Shown one piece after another: positions 1-11,099 of a DNA stretch of 64,000 nt; within the stretch, counting starts at the first letter, position 1; each line of letters starts with the position of its first letter. Source of the DNA: Metallyticus violacea (taxonomy: Eukaryota; Arthropoda; Insecta; Mantodea; Metallyticidae). A program made the translations under genes and the position numbers. The notes under the pieces were generated by a model that had not been told where the DNA came from, did no database searches, and worked only from the letters and a program-made list of their open reading frames with translations. The stretch lies in contig CM060843.1 of assembly GCA_030762175.1 (NCBI GenBank), forward strand, positions 25,921,001-25,985,000, in the 5' to 3' direction.

Positions 1-1380
1 TGGGAGCAATTTCTTTGAATATGTTAATCTTATTTATAGGATTTTGCACAATTAACGCTTGATTGCATAACATTTGTTTCATTCCCTAGTAAAACGCTGG
101 GTAACCTGGAATATTTTCAAATAAAATATATAACATTTTTGGAATTACGCACAAAAAGTAAATTTATTTTATAAAAACAATTTATGTTAATAACAATATG
201 TAAGAGTGCATTTTAATATATGGGACATTCCATCGTAAATGAAACAAGGCGTTTAAAAAATTGACATCATATTTTTTAAAGTCAATGAATTATTTTCAAT
301 AAAGCATCAATAGAGATTTTTTGAAAAATATGAAACCCTGTTCCCAGTATATTTTGTTATCAATGTTAAACATTTAGCATTTTAAGAAAAATTGCGCCTT
401 TAAAAATGAACATATCTGAAACTATGCATAGTAGAAACGCAAATTAAAATTATATACTCCCTTCTTTTTTAATTTTTCTTAAAACTAATATTTGTTTGTT
501 TATTTATTTATTCATTCAGTCAAGAGGTTATTTCATTATAACTTACCTTAAAGAATGCGCTCACTTTAAAATATATAAATACAGTAATATAATTATCAGT
601 TTTCAAAAATATAGCCCGATATAAGAAAAGGCATAAAAAATTAAAACATCTCATAAAATTTATTTTAGCACACGCTTGAGGATTATTGGCACATGACACG
701 TGCGTGAGCCATCTTGTTCAGACGTGTAGTTAAATGTTTATTACACTGCCGCTGCATGACCACACACAATGCATTCATTGGAGACAAGCAACAACCCTAT
801 TTCATTTTGGATTTCACTTCTCCCTTCCTAATAAAGGTACCAGTAATGTGAACAGTGTTATCTTATTTCTATAAGTAACGAATGAGCATGGATCGTAAAA
901 ATATTTTGAAGTGACTGCAAGATGAAACAAATTCTTTTCAACAGCAACCCCTTAAGTCAAAATAATATTTAACAAGAAATATGTATAACAAACAACATAT
1001 TAGGAGCTTTCATGTAATAATTAACTTGATTTATGAAACATTTTACACTTATTTACTTTGAAAGTTAAAAAATGCTAGCGTTGAAACTATCTGATAAATC
1101 ACCCATATTTTGCATTATACTTGCCCTTTCCTGTAAGTATAAAGTTTTCACAAAATATAGAAGAAAGTTTGCTTAAATAGATTTTATTAACTATTGTTGG
1201 CATATAATTGTGATTTCTATTGATATATCTGTAAAAAATTCAATAAATCCAGTCCTGGAAATATAATATGTAAAGATGTGCGTTCGTTTATACAATTGAT
1301 GTCACTTTTTGCAATGGCCATAAACGTCATAAACCGCAATAAATTACACTGTCAGATCTTATTCTATCCGTATGATGTTT
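1..1380. other. AT-rich intergenic DNA, no gene seen
   Basis: No open reading frame of recognisable family, no tRNA-like box and no clear repeat structure was seen. The stretch is AT-rich with short A/T runs and many stops in all frames, consistent with non-coding animal DNA. Confidence 0.6.
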
Positions 1381-1418
1381 CAGTGGTTAAAACGGGCGTT
1401 AAATACTATTAAAAAGAC
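1381..1418 (+). repeat. SINE-B 3' tail fragment
   Basis: The core acgggcgttaaa, preceded by a cagtggtt-like stretch and followed by an A-rich end, matches the 3' tail of the SINE-B copy at 36440-36752. Only the tail is present. It lies directly beside a SINE-A copy. Short match, so modest confidence. Confidence 0.4.
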
Positions 1419-1439
1419 CTTATAAAATTTTATTTTGGT

Positions 1440-1731
1440 TTTGTTTATTTATGGGCATTCTTTTAACATCTTAAGGTTATCAGCGTCCCTTTCAATTCAG
1501 GGCGTGAAACGGTCGACAAATTTTGCTCAGAGGCCTCTTTTTTCAGGCTTGAATGTCTTTTACGTGCCGAAAATATACTCTATGAAATGGGACCCACGGC
1601 TGTACTTCTCTTCCGAAAGAAGCCATACTTAGGATATTTACACCCGAAAAAATCCATCGGTCCTGGCCGGTATTGAACCCGCCATCTTGGGTTTAGGAGG
1701 CAAGTACGGTTACCACTACATAACCAGGGCC
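1440..1731 (-). mobile_element. SINE-A copy 1 (tRNA-derived SINE)
   Basis: On the minus strand this reads as a tRNA-like head (A box near 1710, degraded B box near 1670), a body containing the cttcggaaggg-like and gcctctgagcaaaatttg blocks, and a 3' end matching the family hairpin. The head is mutated in the B box (ggtattgaaccc instead of ggttcgaaccc). The short ORF across it is accidental, and the same reading recurs in other SINE-A copies. Confidence 0.85.
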
Positions 1732-1734
1732 ACG

Positions 1735-2480
1735 TATTCTTCATGGTTATATATGCTGCTAATAATTGCTAAATGAATGGATCTTATTTAGATTCCTGAG
1801 ACACTTTAGAAATCTTAAAACAATTCGGAAGAACTATAAAATTTCGTATGTAATGCAAAGTATTCGAAAAACATTTTATAAATGCATGTAAAACTAAACG
1901 TAGAAGCAATGGCATTTTTTATTATTTCTATACGAGCACGTTGTTTATTTCGATTCAGATTGAAGTTGCTAAACAGCTGCGAAATTGGCGATATTGAATA
2001 TTGTCCCCTTCTCTAACATTTCCGCTTTAAGAACAAATTGTTTTATGTAATACTTGTTACAGCCTCTATTATTTTGAAATATAATCAAACACCCGGGAAT
2101 CAAACTTCGATTTTATAAGTGAACACGTTTTCAAGAAAAATAATTAATAATGCATTAATAATATGAAAAGTGGCCATATTTTAAAATGTGGCCATTAATA
2201 ATTTATATTAGAGCAAATTCCTATAGTTAATTTGTGTATTATAATTCTACTAAATTATGATATTTTTTTGTTAACATGCCGAGTGTGTCACAAGATGTCT
2301 TGATGTCATCAGTTAAATAATTTACGCCACAGTTCCTTTTATAGAATAACTTCATAGGTCAGATTTAAATATAACTGTATTTTTTTCCTATAGCAAGTAA
2401 TTTATGGCCGAAATAGATTTCAAAGTTAAGGTAAACTCACCAATGAATTTCTAAAGTCAAACACATGGTGCAGCGGCATT
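1735..2480. other. AT-rich intergenic DNA, no gene seen
   Basis: No coding or structured element recognised. A run of about ten G follows at 2489-2498 and marks the change to a less AT-rich stretch. Confidence 0.5.
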
Positions 2481-4060
2481 AATAAAGGGGGGGGGGTGGC
2501 GGCTGTGAGTACGTCGTGCTGTTGAGAAATGATCAACGCTCCGCTGCTATGAAGTGTCGTTCTCCACGTCAGAACCAATGCTCCGGCGCATGAGAATGAA
2601 TTATTTGTTTATAGTTTTTGGAATCTCATGGTTTATATTTGTTTTTTAGTTTTTGGAACGTATGCACGTTACTAGGGAGACAGGATGGGAACGGGGGACA
2701 CACTCTCCTTCACTTCAAGACACATGTAAATTCCTTTTGAGAATTGTTTATTTACAGTTACAGAGACGATGAGCCTCTTTTATTAACATAAGTTATAATT
2801 TCTAGCCAGGAGAAAATCTCGGACTGTTTGAGCTATAAGGGATTAGGTACGTCAGTCGACCTGAGCTAGCTGTGGACTGTCTGAGCTACCTCAAAACTCT
2901 TCAAAACTGTTTAAAACTCGTCACACTGCTCTGATCAAACTGCATAACTAAACACTGATCACACTGCTCCTGCCTTTAACTGTGGGGCTTGACTAAAAAC
3001 TTATCAGACTGCTTAAAAACTGCTCCTGCCCGAACTGCTACAAAACTGATCAAGGACTGCGTCGAAAAACTGTCTCGAAAACGACTTCGAAACTGCGTGG
3101 CTTTTCTTCAAAAAACTGCCTAACTAAACTGTTTTTTTTTCTTTTTCTTCCAAAACTGCCTAACTAAAACTGCGTCAAGATTCTTCACAAACTGCGGGGC
3201 TTTTCTGTTTTCCCATAATTTTTATTAGTTCGTCAGTCGGTCAGTCTCATGTGCGTTCTTTTAATTTTGTATTCTAATTCTGGTAGCGTCTTTTTAGGTC
3301 TTACTCCTAGGTTGGCTACATGAGAATCGCGTGGCTCCTGGTTCGTTCCCAATAGCCTACTATCGAACTCCTGAGCTTGTTTATCTCATTTCTCCCCTCA
3401 GATCTCCCCCTCAAGTTTTACTTGTTAGGAACATGTCCCGTTAGGCTTTGTTCAAGTTGCATCTCTTCAAGGTCTTCCTGCTACAATATCGCCCTAGCTA
3501 GTTGTATTGGGATGGAATTTTTATGACTTGGCTATTTATTCTTTGTATAGAGGGGGACGCAAGGTTGCGAGGTCCTACTTATTTGATTTTGCAGAGTTAC
3601 TGCACAAAATGCCTGATACATATTCTCTGAGGCTTTTGCTTTAAGTATACTGGTAGTGACTGATTAATGATTAGGGCTCATCAATATAAATATGCTATTT
3701 TATATTCTTCCTAATCGCTGGAGCTAGGAAATAGTGCTCCAATGGTTAACGCAAAGAAAAAAGAAAAAGAAAGGCGTGTGCACGAGAGAGCCAAATCCTT
3801 CTGGTCTTTACCCCTTCCGTATGCTGTCTGTCATTTCGATGTCCCGAGCGATAAACGTTGTCTGAATGGGACAAAGACGTGACTCATTAGAAGAGGACTG
3901 ATTGCGTAGGCGCCGATAGGATTTGTGTTCTTAAACTTACCCGTACAGCGTGAACCGTCCATCAGGAAAGGCAGCAGCGTACAGCGGAGAAAACCGAGCC
4001 CGATTCCGGTTGACTAATGTACGCAAATAAATACCATGCTGTTTATGTCGATCTAGTTTC
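2480..4060. other. GC-richer unclassified block with AACTGC motifs
   Basis: Base composition is visibly less AT-rich than the flanks. The block opens with a poly-G run and contains a degenerate array of AACTGC units (2860-3205, listed separately). No long ORF. It could be the body of an unclassified retroelement or satellite-like DNA, but no LTR, RT or transposase signature was seen. Confidence 0.35.
2860..3205. repeat. Degenerate array of (A)AACTGC/AACTGT units
   Basis: The hexamer AACTGC or a one-base variant recurs more than a dozen times at irregular 12-35 bp spacing, often followed by ctaactaaa or ggggcttttc. The spacing is too irregular for a microsatellite, so it looks like an old minisatellite or a repeated binding-site array. 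Confidence 0.5.
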
Positions 4061-4068
4061 TCAGTTGG

Positions 4069-4317
4069 TTGGAGCATCGTGCCACCAACGGGAAGGTATG
4101 TAAGGGTCCAAGTTCCGTGTGTGACTGGAATGAATGCGACTATGTTTACGTTAAGCCAGAATTATATAAGAGAGAAGAAGGGAAGATATACGACCAGGAA
4201 ACCTGTGGGGTATCTGAGGTTTCAATGAATGCACAGAATAATATACAGTGCAACCAAATGACAAACCACATCGAATGGTGCTACTTTTCAGTCAAGCAGT
4301 ATATTACACCATTTTAA
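4069..4317 (+). other. 82-codon ORF, unrecognised
   Basis: A short ORF with several Cys and Asn residues and no recognised motif. No splice context or neighbour supports it as a gene. It may be chance. Confidence 0.15.
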
Positions 4318-4660
4318 GGACAGTATTTTTAATATGGTATACATTTAATTCGAATTCAAAAAACCTAATATGTGAAAATATATAAAGAAATATACAAGAC
4401 TTATGTTTCCTTGATACATTTTGTTATTTTAAAATATATATAAGCAAAAAGTGCTTAATATTCTATAACGATGATGATTATATTTATTCCTATTGCATAC
4501 GAATCATAGTGGCTGAGCAAGTTCTTCCTCGTGGTCATTGTCGGTGACAACATATTCATTGTTGTCACTGTCACCATCACTTTCAATGGCGGAACTATTA
4601 TCACCTAATGCCAGATTCACAATAATGAACATCCGATAGGATTTCGTCGTTTTTTCAATA

Positions 4661-5370
4661 TTATGATTCTGTTTCCCCCACTTTCTTACAAAACCCTTCA
4701 GTTATTGCTTCGATGGCCAGATATATATATATATGCTCTTGCAGTCTCTGCAAAATCAGGTTCCCATCGGTGTTGCGGTTCTTCACATGACCTTTTATCC
4801 GAGCCCAAGCGAACTCAATGGGGTTTAAGTCGCATATGTGTAGTGGCAGTCTCACTGGTGTGTGCCCTAAACTGATCAGGAATTTAACTATTCTGAACTC
4901 CTCTTTCTCTGGGGGATGGGTTTTAACAAGGGGTAGTAAATTTCCATTCCTTATTCCTTCACTGCAGCCAACACCATGTTTCTGCAAGAAACTTACTATC
5001 CCTTTCATCGTGGAATATTTGGCATGACACTTTTCAGATAAAATGAGTGAAGCGGTGTCCAAAATTATAACGGAAGAAGATGCGATATTTGGAATAAGCA
5101 CTTCTTTCAAACATTTCTCAAAATTGTGAGGGTTCATTTGGCCATGATATTCTCCACTAGTGCTCCCTGCCTTACAAAGAAGCTTCCCTTCATTCAAAAA
5201 TCCCTTCTTTCCTCCACATGCAAAAGAATCAGCAAACTGCCTGCACTGCAATTTTCTGCCACCCCAATAATGCCTTCTGACTGCCAACACTTCTTGACAG
5301 TTTTATGCTATTCAGCCAATTTACATCTAAATACGTTTCTGTCAGTGTGTTAATGTTTACAAGGCACCCA
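4661..5370 (-). pseudogene. IS630/Tc1-type DDE transposase relic
   Basis: The 209-residue minus-strand ORF (5290-4661) resembles the C-terminal catalytic half of the eukaryotic IS630/Tc1-like DDE endonucleases. It has a GEYHGQMN-like segment, a central VIILDTAS that corresponds to the second catalytic Asp, and DLNPIEFAWARIKG carrying the last acidic residue. Just upstream, in other minus-strand frames, ETYLDVNW and KKCWQSEG extend the homology to about 5370, so at least one frameshift separates the two parts. The N-terminal DNA-binding region and the TIRs were not found. A DNA transposon relic, not a host gene. Confidence 0.75.
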
Positions 5371-5869
5371 TAACGCCACTGCACAATTTCGGGTTTCTCA
5401 ATTAATATTTTTCGTTTGTTTCACATTTTCTCCATTTAAAATCAATGGTTATGAACACCCTTATCAAAGATTTTGTACCCCAAGGAAAAATTATCCTATG
5501 ATTTGCAATGAGTAAGAGTTTCTATGATATTCCAAACCAACTGACAAGCTTCAATGTGGGCCACAATACTTCACTTACGAATGCACTTTTCTTATGTAGC
5601 CTCGGCCATAATACGTGACACAGCAGAATGCTCAGAAGCGACGGGACCCACCAATGGAGCATTAATCACATTGCAAAGTGATAATTTCTGCTACGCAAGC
5701 TTTGCAACACATCATCGGTTATCCCTGCTTGACTGTCTTCCCCGCATCCCACAAATACACGGAGCTTGGCCCCATAGAGTTCGCTTCCCTCTGCGGCTAA
5801 CTTTATTATTTTTTTTTATACCTTCATCATTTTTCTAAAATGTTCTTACTAAATGTTATCTTTTAGGTA

Positions 5870-6035
5870 GGACAGCGCATAGGTTGCAAGTTTACTTTTA
5901 TTTCATAATATTTGTTGCAAATTTAGGTTAGGTTAACTTAGGTTAAAACAATGAAAATATTATACTGTTAACGCATAGGTCGCAAATTTAGGTTAGCTTA
6001 CGTTAAAAATAATTGGAAACAAAACGTATACTGTT
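5870..6035. repeat. Imperfect tandem duplication with TTAGG-like core
   Basis: A unit containing gcataggt-gcaaattta, ggttaa and atactgttaa occurs twice or more across this stretch. Positions 5923-5946 read as three TTAGG pentamers among TTAGG/TTAAC units, resembling the insect telomeric motif. Confidence 0.45.
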
Positions 6036-6120
6036 AAAAGCGTAAGTATATTTCTGTATCAATTATTCCTTGTACGTTACACATTGCTGCATTACAATTT
6101 CCCGTTTAATTTCGCTGTAC

Positions 6121-6412
6121 ATTTTTTTTTTTTTTTTTTTTAGGACGCTCTTTAACATCTCTCAGGTCATCAGCGTCCCATTCAATTTCGAGCGTGAAAC
6201 GGCCGACAAATTTTGCTCAGAGGCCTCTTATTTCACGCTTGAGGTTCTTTTTCGTGCCGTAAATGTACGACACGGAACCCACGGCTTTACTTCCCTTCCG
6301 AAGGAAGCCATACTTAGGATTTTTACGCCCGAAAAAATCCATCGATACTGACCGGGTTTGAATCCGCGACGGCAAGAAGGCAAGTATGGTTACCACTACA
6401 CAACCAGGACCG
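6121..6412 (-). mobile_element. SINE-A copy 2
   Basis: Minus-strand SINE-A with its poly-A tail visible as the T run at 6121-6141. The 3' hairpin, the gcctctgagcaaaatttg-like core and the tRNA-like head ending at about 6411 are recognisable. The anticodon-arm region before the B box is altered, so promoter function is doubtful. Confidence 0.85.
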
Positions 6413-6415
6413 ACT

Positions 6416-6955
6416 TTTGTACTGAATGTGATTAACTATTAATATACATCCTATAAAATTAATTTTTGTATTCCATTGTTTGTTTCTGTGCGTTACCCAC
6501 CTGTATTTGTTGAAGTTACACTACAACTCCGTATCGATGCAGTTGTTCCTTCTTCACCGCTGACCCCCGCTGCCGTTCGTGAAAGCAGGAGGCATCTGAT
6601 AGACCAGGATGGTTCACTCTGTACAGGAAAGTGTTTTGAAGTACTTGCGAGTATGCTAAAACAACACGCGATACCCTTGGCACGAGAAACGTTACAAAGC
6701 ATAGTGTTAATTTTAAATTATGGAAAGTGATAAACTGTAATGTATTGCTTCTACTTTACCTACATCATAATCTCGTTATAATAATTATTGTGGTGTCATC
6801 ATTAAGATGTGCCTACATCAGGGCTCTTATGGTTTCTAATTGGCTCAGTTTTTATGGGTGACTTGAGGCGCCCAGAATGTTAGTGATTCTTTTTCAAATA
6901 GACTAGTGCCATTATGGTCTCCTCCCAGTTCAGAGGGAAAGAAGCGTTCAATTTT
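6416..6955. other. Intergenic, no gene seen
   Basis: Overlapping short ORFs on both strands (about 6476-6730) show no recognisable domain. Nothing else supported. Confidence 0.4.
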
Positions 6956-7150
6956 TTCAAACTTGTGAAATTTTGTGCCGTAAAATTAATTGTTCTAAAG
7001 AACATGTTAATATTCTTGATTTTGGTTCTGGTACACGTTGGCGATGTCGTCGTAAAGGATGTGGAATTCGTTTTTGGTGAAAGCGGTTAACCAATGTGCT
7101 GCAGATATTTTCCAGGCAAGCAGAGAAAGTATTTGTCGTGCATATAGATA
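6955..7150 (+). pseudogene. Zinc-ribbon fragment, ISXO2/Merlin-like transposase N-terminus
   Basis: One plus-strand frame reads INCSKEH followed by RWRCRRKGCG. This resembles the zinc-ribbon and basic WRCR...C motif at the N-terminus of ISXO2/IS1016 (Merlin-type) transposases. Readable similarity ends after about 60 codons, and stops interrupt the frame. No DDE domain was recognised downstream. It could instead be a fortuitous CxxC-like run. Confidence 0.3.
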
Positions 7151-8187
7151 GCTGAAAAGGCTATAAACATAAAGGGTTGACGCAGTAGGTTTAGAGTACT
7201 TTAGAGTGAATTATATTCATACTTTTGTCGATCCAACTTTCGGTATGGCACATGAACTAGGGGATGCATGAGAGATGGTGCAAAGGGGTACAGCTAGGCA
7301 CCAATTTATGGTGTTCATTTGTTCCACAGATAATCAGTTATTTTATTCTGGAAAGTGATTTTGATATCTTATGATCGGCCTTGATAGTGATGTTAGTGAT
7401 TTCACTGGGGCTTATTTCAGTAAATGCAAACTCTTTTCGGCGTTTAAACAGTAAAGTACCAATCTATTGTCGGAACTATAAATAAATATCTAAATGTTTC
7501 ATTTTGTGTAAATGTATCAATAACTTTTATCATTTGTAACTGTTAGTATTTTACGTAGTAAATTCATTGGTTTGTAATACTCTTATGTTTGTGTAACTTG
7601 GTTGTATAAAATATATTATGAAGCCCAAAAGTTCCTGCTATCATTGGCGCCATTATCATTAATATCATCATTATTACCACCGCTACCTATATAACTAACT
7701 CTTAAAAAAGGTGGCCTTACAGGCCTGTTGTATCTTCGATGTTTAGGCAATACTTGCCTATGCTAAAATGAATGAAGAATACCCGCTAACCACAATCTGT
7801 GTTGCCCTTAAAGGCCATGAAGTTCTGTCGCAGATGCTCGCCGTTTTAACACGGTATTCTGCCTAGCAGCGTTTATTCGAATAATATTAACTAGTTACAT
7901 TCTCAGAGGGCCTAGATTTAACCAGGCAAGTTTTATTTTTACCCAAAGCAGAATTTCATATTACTTATTATTTATCTCGTATGGAATGCATTATCAGGCA
8001 ATAATCCCATGGCGTATTCATGGGAAGGAAAAAAAAAAAAAAACCAGATCATTGCTGATTTTAGGTTAAACAAAGTTATGAATGACATCTCCCCGATAGC
8101 AGTAATAATACATGAGCATTGTTTATAATAGGGCCTGTTTACTAGAATAGTCATAAGTATATTAGATATGAAAGTATTACGATAGAA
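7150..8187. other. AT-rich intergenic DNA, no gene seen
   Basis: No ORF of recognisable family, no SINE and no tRNA-like boxes seen. Confidence 0.5.
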
Positions 8188-8276
8188 CTGAAGAAGAAGA
8201 AGAAGAAGAAGAAGAAGAAGAACAAGAACAAGAACAAGAACAAGAACAAGAACAAGAACAAGACGAAGAAGAAGGA
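8188..8276. repeat. Compound microsatellite (AAG)n-(AACAAG)n-(GAA)n
   Basis: A pure AAG run to about 8220 is followed by seven AACAAG hexamers and returns to GAA. The Leu/Val-rich minus-strand ORF crossing it is an artefact of the repeat. Confidence 0.95.
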
Positions 8277-8279
8277 AGT

Positions 8280-9728
8280 GCACAGTTTTCTTAATAAATA
8301 TTTCGGTACAAATTAATTCTAAACTATGGGCCAGTATTTATGAGGTGCCAACCTCATATTTAATTACAGCAATTATAGCAAGTAATTTTATGTAACTTCA
8401 TTATTGCCACGAGTGTAATGTTCTTTTTCCTGTACAAGTTATTATGTGTAAAATGTTATTTTTTGCCAGGGTGCAGGAAGCTATCCCCAGCCATAAAATC
8501 TGACCTGGTAATTTCTGTAGCCTGTTGTAACAATATTTGTAAAGAATCCTGGAGCAAGATGTTTATTGGTATTCTGTTAAATTTTCTTAAGCAGGGTAGG
8601 CACCATAAAACCTTTGGTAACTGCAGGGATGAAAAGATAGGCCGATAACCTCTTCAAGGGAAGAAGTCAACCGCTTGAGTTGATTCTACATGGAAAAAGT
8701 CACGTAGACCATATATATTTAGTTTGCAATATCAGTGGGAGGGCTTTCTCAGTTCCGTTCAATTAGTGGAAAGCGGTAGTTAGTTTTGAAAAAGTATTAA
8801 GTAGAACTTTATAAGTTAAGTGCAATAGTTTATGTCCAATAATGTATGAACAATAAATTATGTCCTCTTCCATAACGAAAAAATATTATTAATCTCCAAG
8901 ACTCCTTCCCCTGTGCTTCAGGACCATAAAAATATCCAGCAGCCGTGGCAAAACTGTAAGACAGCGTAAACCATCGTCGGAGAAGAAGGAATTATTTACC
9001 CCTGAGATTACATCCAAAATCTATCAAATTAATTTCCTTTTTCCAAATCCTTCCCTCCACCCATTACATATGTAATTAACTCCTCTTCTGCTTTATAAAA
9101 TACTGCTGCAACTACGATAATTAGGTGTGGTATATAATCGCAGTTACAGTTTATTTTCAGTTACGTTATCTTTGAAGGATGAGGATGAAATGTAAGTAAA
9201 TCTGACAGCCTGGATGACGATGGGGCGTATTTACCCACTTGAACTTAACCGCTGCACACATTGAAAGATGTAATTATTTTTGTAATGCTGTGGTTGATGA
9301 AATATAAGATGGAGAGAAAATGTGGTATCGATTAGCCCTCGTAGCTCTTGACAGCTTTTGGGGTGCTTTCGGTCGGTGGGATATTTAACCAGTTGTGATT
9401 AGGTACCGTGCCTAAATATCTAAATACATTTATATACCTTTTTAAAGTGGAAGCACGAAGAATAAATATCAATTAATAAACACAAATATTTCAGTAGGTA
9501 AAGAGTAAAAACCTGTCACTACTTTCTTTAACTTTGTGAATAATGATGCGCTCTTTTGTTTTCAACTGAGGGTCTGTGACATATTCTCTTTTTCTGTTCC
9601 ACTGAGGGTCTGTGATATATTCTCTTTTTCTGCCTGTTCAAAGGGAGAACCAATAAAGGATAATTCGATGTGTGTAAAGTTATGTTAAGTTTTAGATTGC
9701 TACAGTATCTGAACATTTATTATTATTT
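8280..9728. other. AT-rich intergenic DNA, no gene seen
   Basis: Short ORFs only. The repeat at 9560-9635 (ctgagggtctgtgacatattctc twice with a one-base change, about 42 bp apart) is a small tandem duplication. Nothing else supported. Confidence 0.5.
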
Positions 9729-9730
9729 GC

Positions 9731-9990
9731 TTTATTTACGGACGCTCTTTAACATCTCAGGTCATCAGCGTCCCATTCAATTCAGGGCGTGAAACGGCCG
9801 ACAAATTTTGCTCAGAGGTTTTTCTTTCAGGCTTGAGGTTCTTTATCGTGCCGTAAATGTACGACACGGGATCCACGGCTTTACTTCCCTTTCGAAAGAA
9901 GCCATACTTAGCATTTTTACGCCCGAAAAAGTTCATCGATCCTGGTCGGGTTTGAACCCACGATCTTAGGTTTAGGAGGTAAGTACAGTA
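9731..9990 (-). mobile_element. SINE-A copy 3, 5'-truncated
   Basis: Minus-strand copy with the 3' hairpin (ggacgctc near 9740), body, and B box region near 9950. The match stops within the tRNA head at about 9988, so the A box and acceptor end are missing. 5' truncation or a later break would explain this. Confidence 0.85.
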
Positions 9991-10329
9991 TCGGAACAAA
10001 ACAATATAAATTAATGATATGTACATTACATTGAAGTATCCCAAGATTCGGAACGTGTGGAGATGCCTACTCAAATATGGGACGGTGACATAACCATTCT
10101 GTTCAGGCATGGACGATTCAGAGAAAAGCTCAATGCGTTCTTTGGTCTGAGAATTTTGAACGTGACTTTTGAACGTTGTAATATTGTGGTGTTTTCCAAT
10201 GAGCATTCATCACACGGAAAAAAAAAAAATCCCGGTGTATTATGTTTAGATAACTGACAATTTGTTTGACGCAAAACTTTCCTCGACCATCGGTGTGACG
10301 AGACTATTGAAGTTATACGACAGAGCTAC

Positions 10330-10625
10330 CTAAGAAGCAATGTATACATTGATACAAATTGTAACTTAGGGATGCAATGTTTTAACAAGATGATGCTCCT
10401 GTACACTATGTGAGTTCCTTAGGAAGGAGTTGGTGTAAGGCATGGCCTCCACAATTACCGAACTTCGTGCCTTTAACTTTTATCTCTACATTCACAGTGT
10501 TCGTGCCAATGATACTGCGCACTTGAATAAAAAAATATCAATGAAGTTGTTTAATCTATCACAGCTGATGTCAAGAGCTACGAGGGTTAATCGATACCAC
10601 ATTTTCTCTCCATCGTACTCGTATA
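10330..10625 (+). pseudogene. Mariner-superfamily DDE transposase relic
   Basis: A plus-strand frame reads FxQDDAPVHYV, then about 15 residues later AWPPQLPNFVPLTF. This parallels the FQQDGAPPH ... WPPRSPDLTPLDFF stretch of mariner-like transposases, covering the second catalytic Asp and the region of the third acidic residue. The gene is decayed and the rest is not readable. The same family is seen on the minus strand at 35054-35300. Confidence 0.55.
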
Positions 10626-10810
10626 TGACCATGCAATAGGCAACAAAATCGATTGTTTTACTTTGGTACATCTATATTAAGCATTTATTTGAAAAATACA
10701 ACAATTGTTTCAAAAGTTTACTTAATACAACTTTTTAAAACAGACGTGCTGCACGTAGTCTTGCGTGATATGCACACTGTGTATTTTTCTTCTATTTTAC
10801 TCTACTATAT

Positions 10811-11096
10811 GTCGGTTTTGGTGGTGTAGTGGTAACCATACTTGCCTCATAGACCCAAGATTGCGGGTCAGGGTCGATGGAATTTTTTGGGCATACAAAT
10901 CCTGAATATGGCCTCCTTAGAAAGGGAAGAAAAGTCGTGGGTCCCGTCGTTAATTTACGACACGATAAAGTAACTCAAGCCTGAAAAAAGAGCCCTTTGA
11001 GCAAAATTTGTAGGCCTTTTCACGTCCAAGTTTGAATTGGATGCTGATGATCTGAGAGGTAAAAGAGCGTAGGTGTATAAATGAAATCAACAAATC
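10811..11096 (+). mobile_element. SINE-A copy 4
   Basis: Plus-strand copy starting with a good A box (tggtgtagtgg). The B box is damaged by a short deletion (gcgggtcagggtcg). The body and a decayed 3' hairpin follow, ending in a short A-rich tail near 11090. Confidence 0.85.
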
Positions 11097-11099
11097 TTA

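Noticed and set aside
1435..1632. Similar short ORFs in several SINE-A copies (1.4, 6.1, 25.7, 39.3, 49.4 kb)
   Set aside because: The resemblance comes from the SINE sequence itself. Frames differ and are broken; no coding role.
7972..8283. Leu/Val-rich minus-strand ORF
   Set aside because: Produced by the AAG/AACAAG microsatellite; not a membrane protein.
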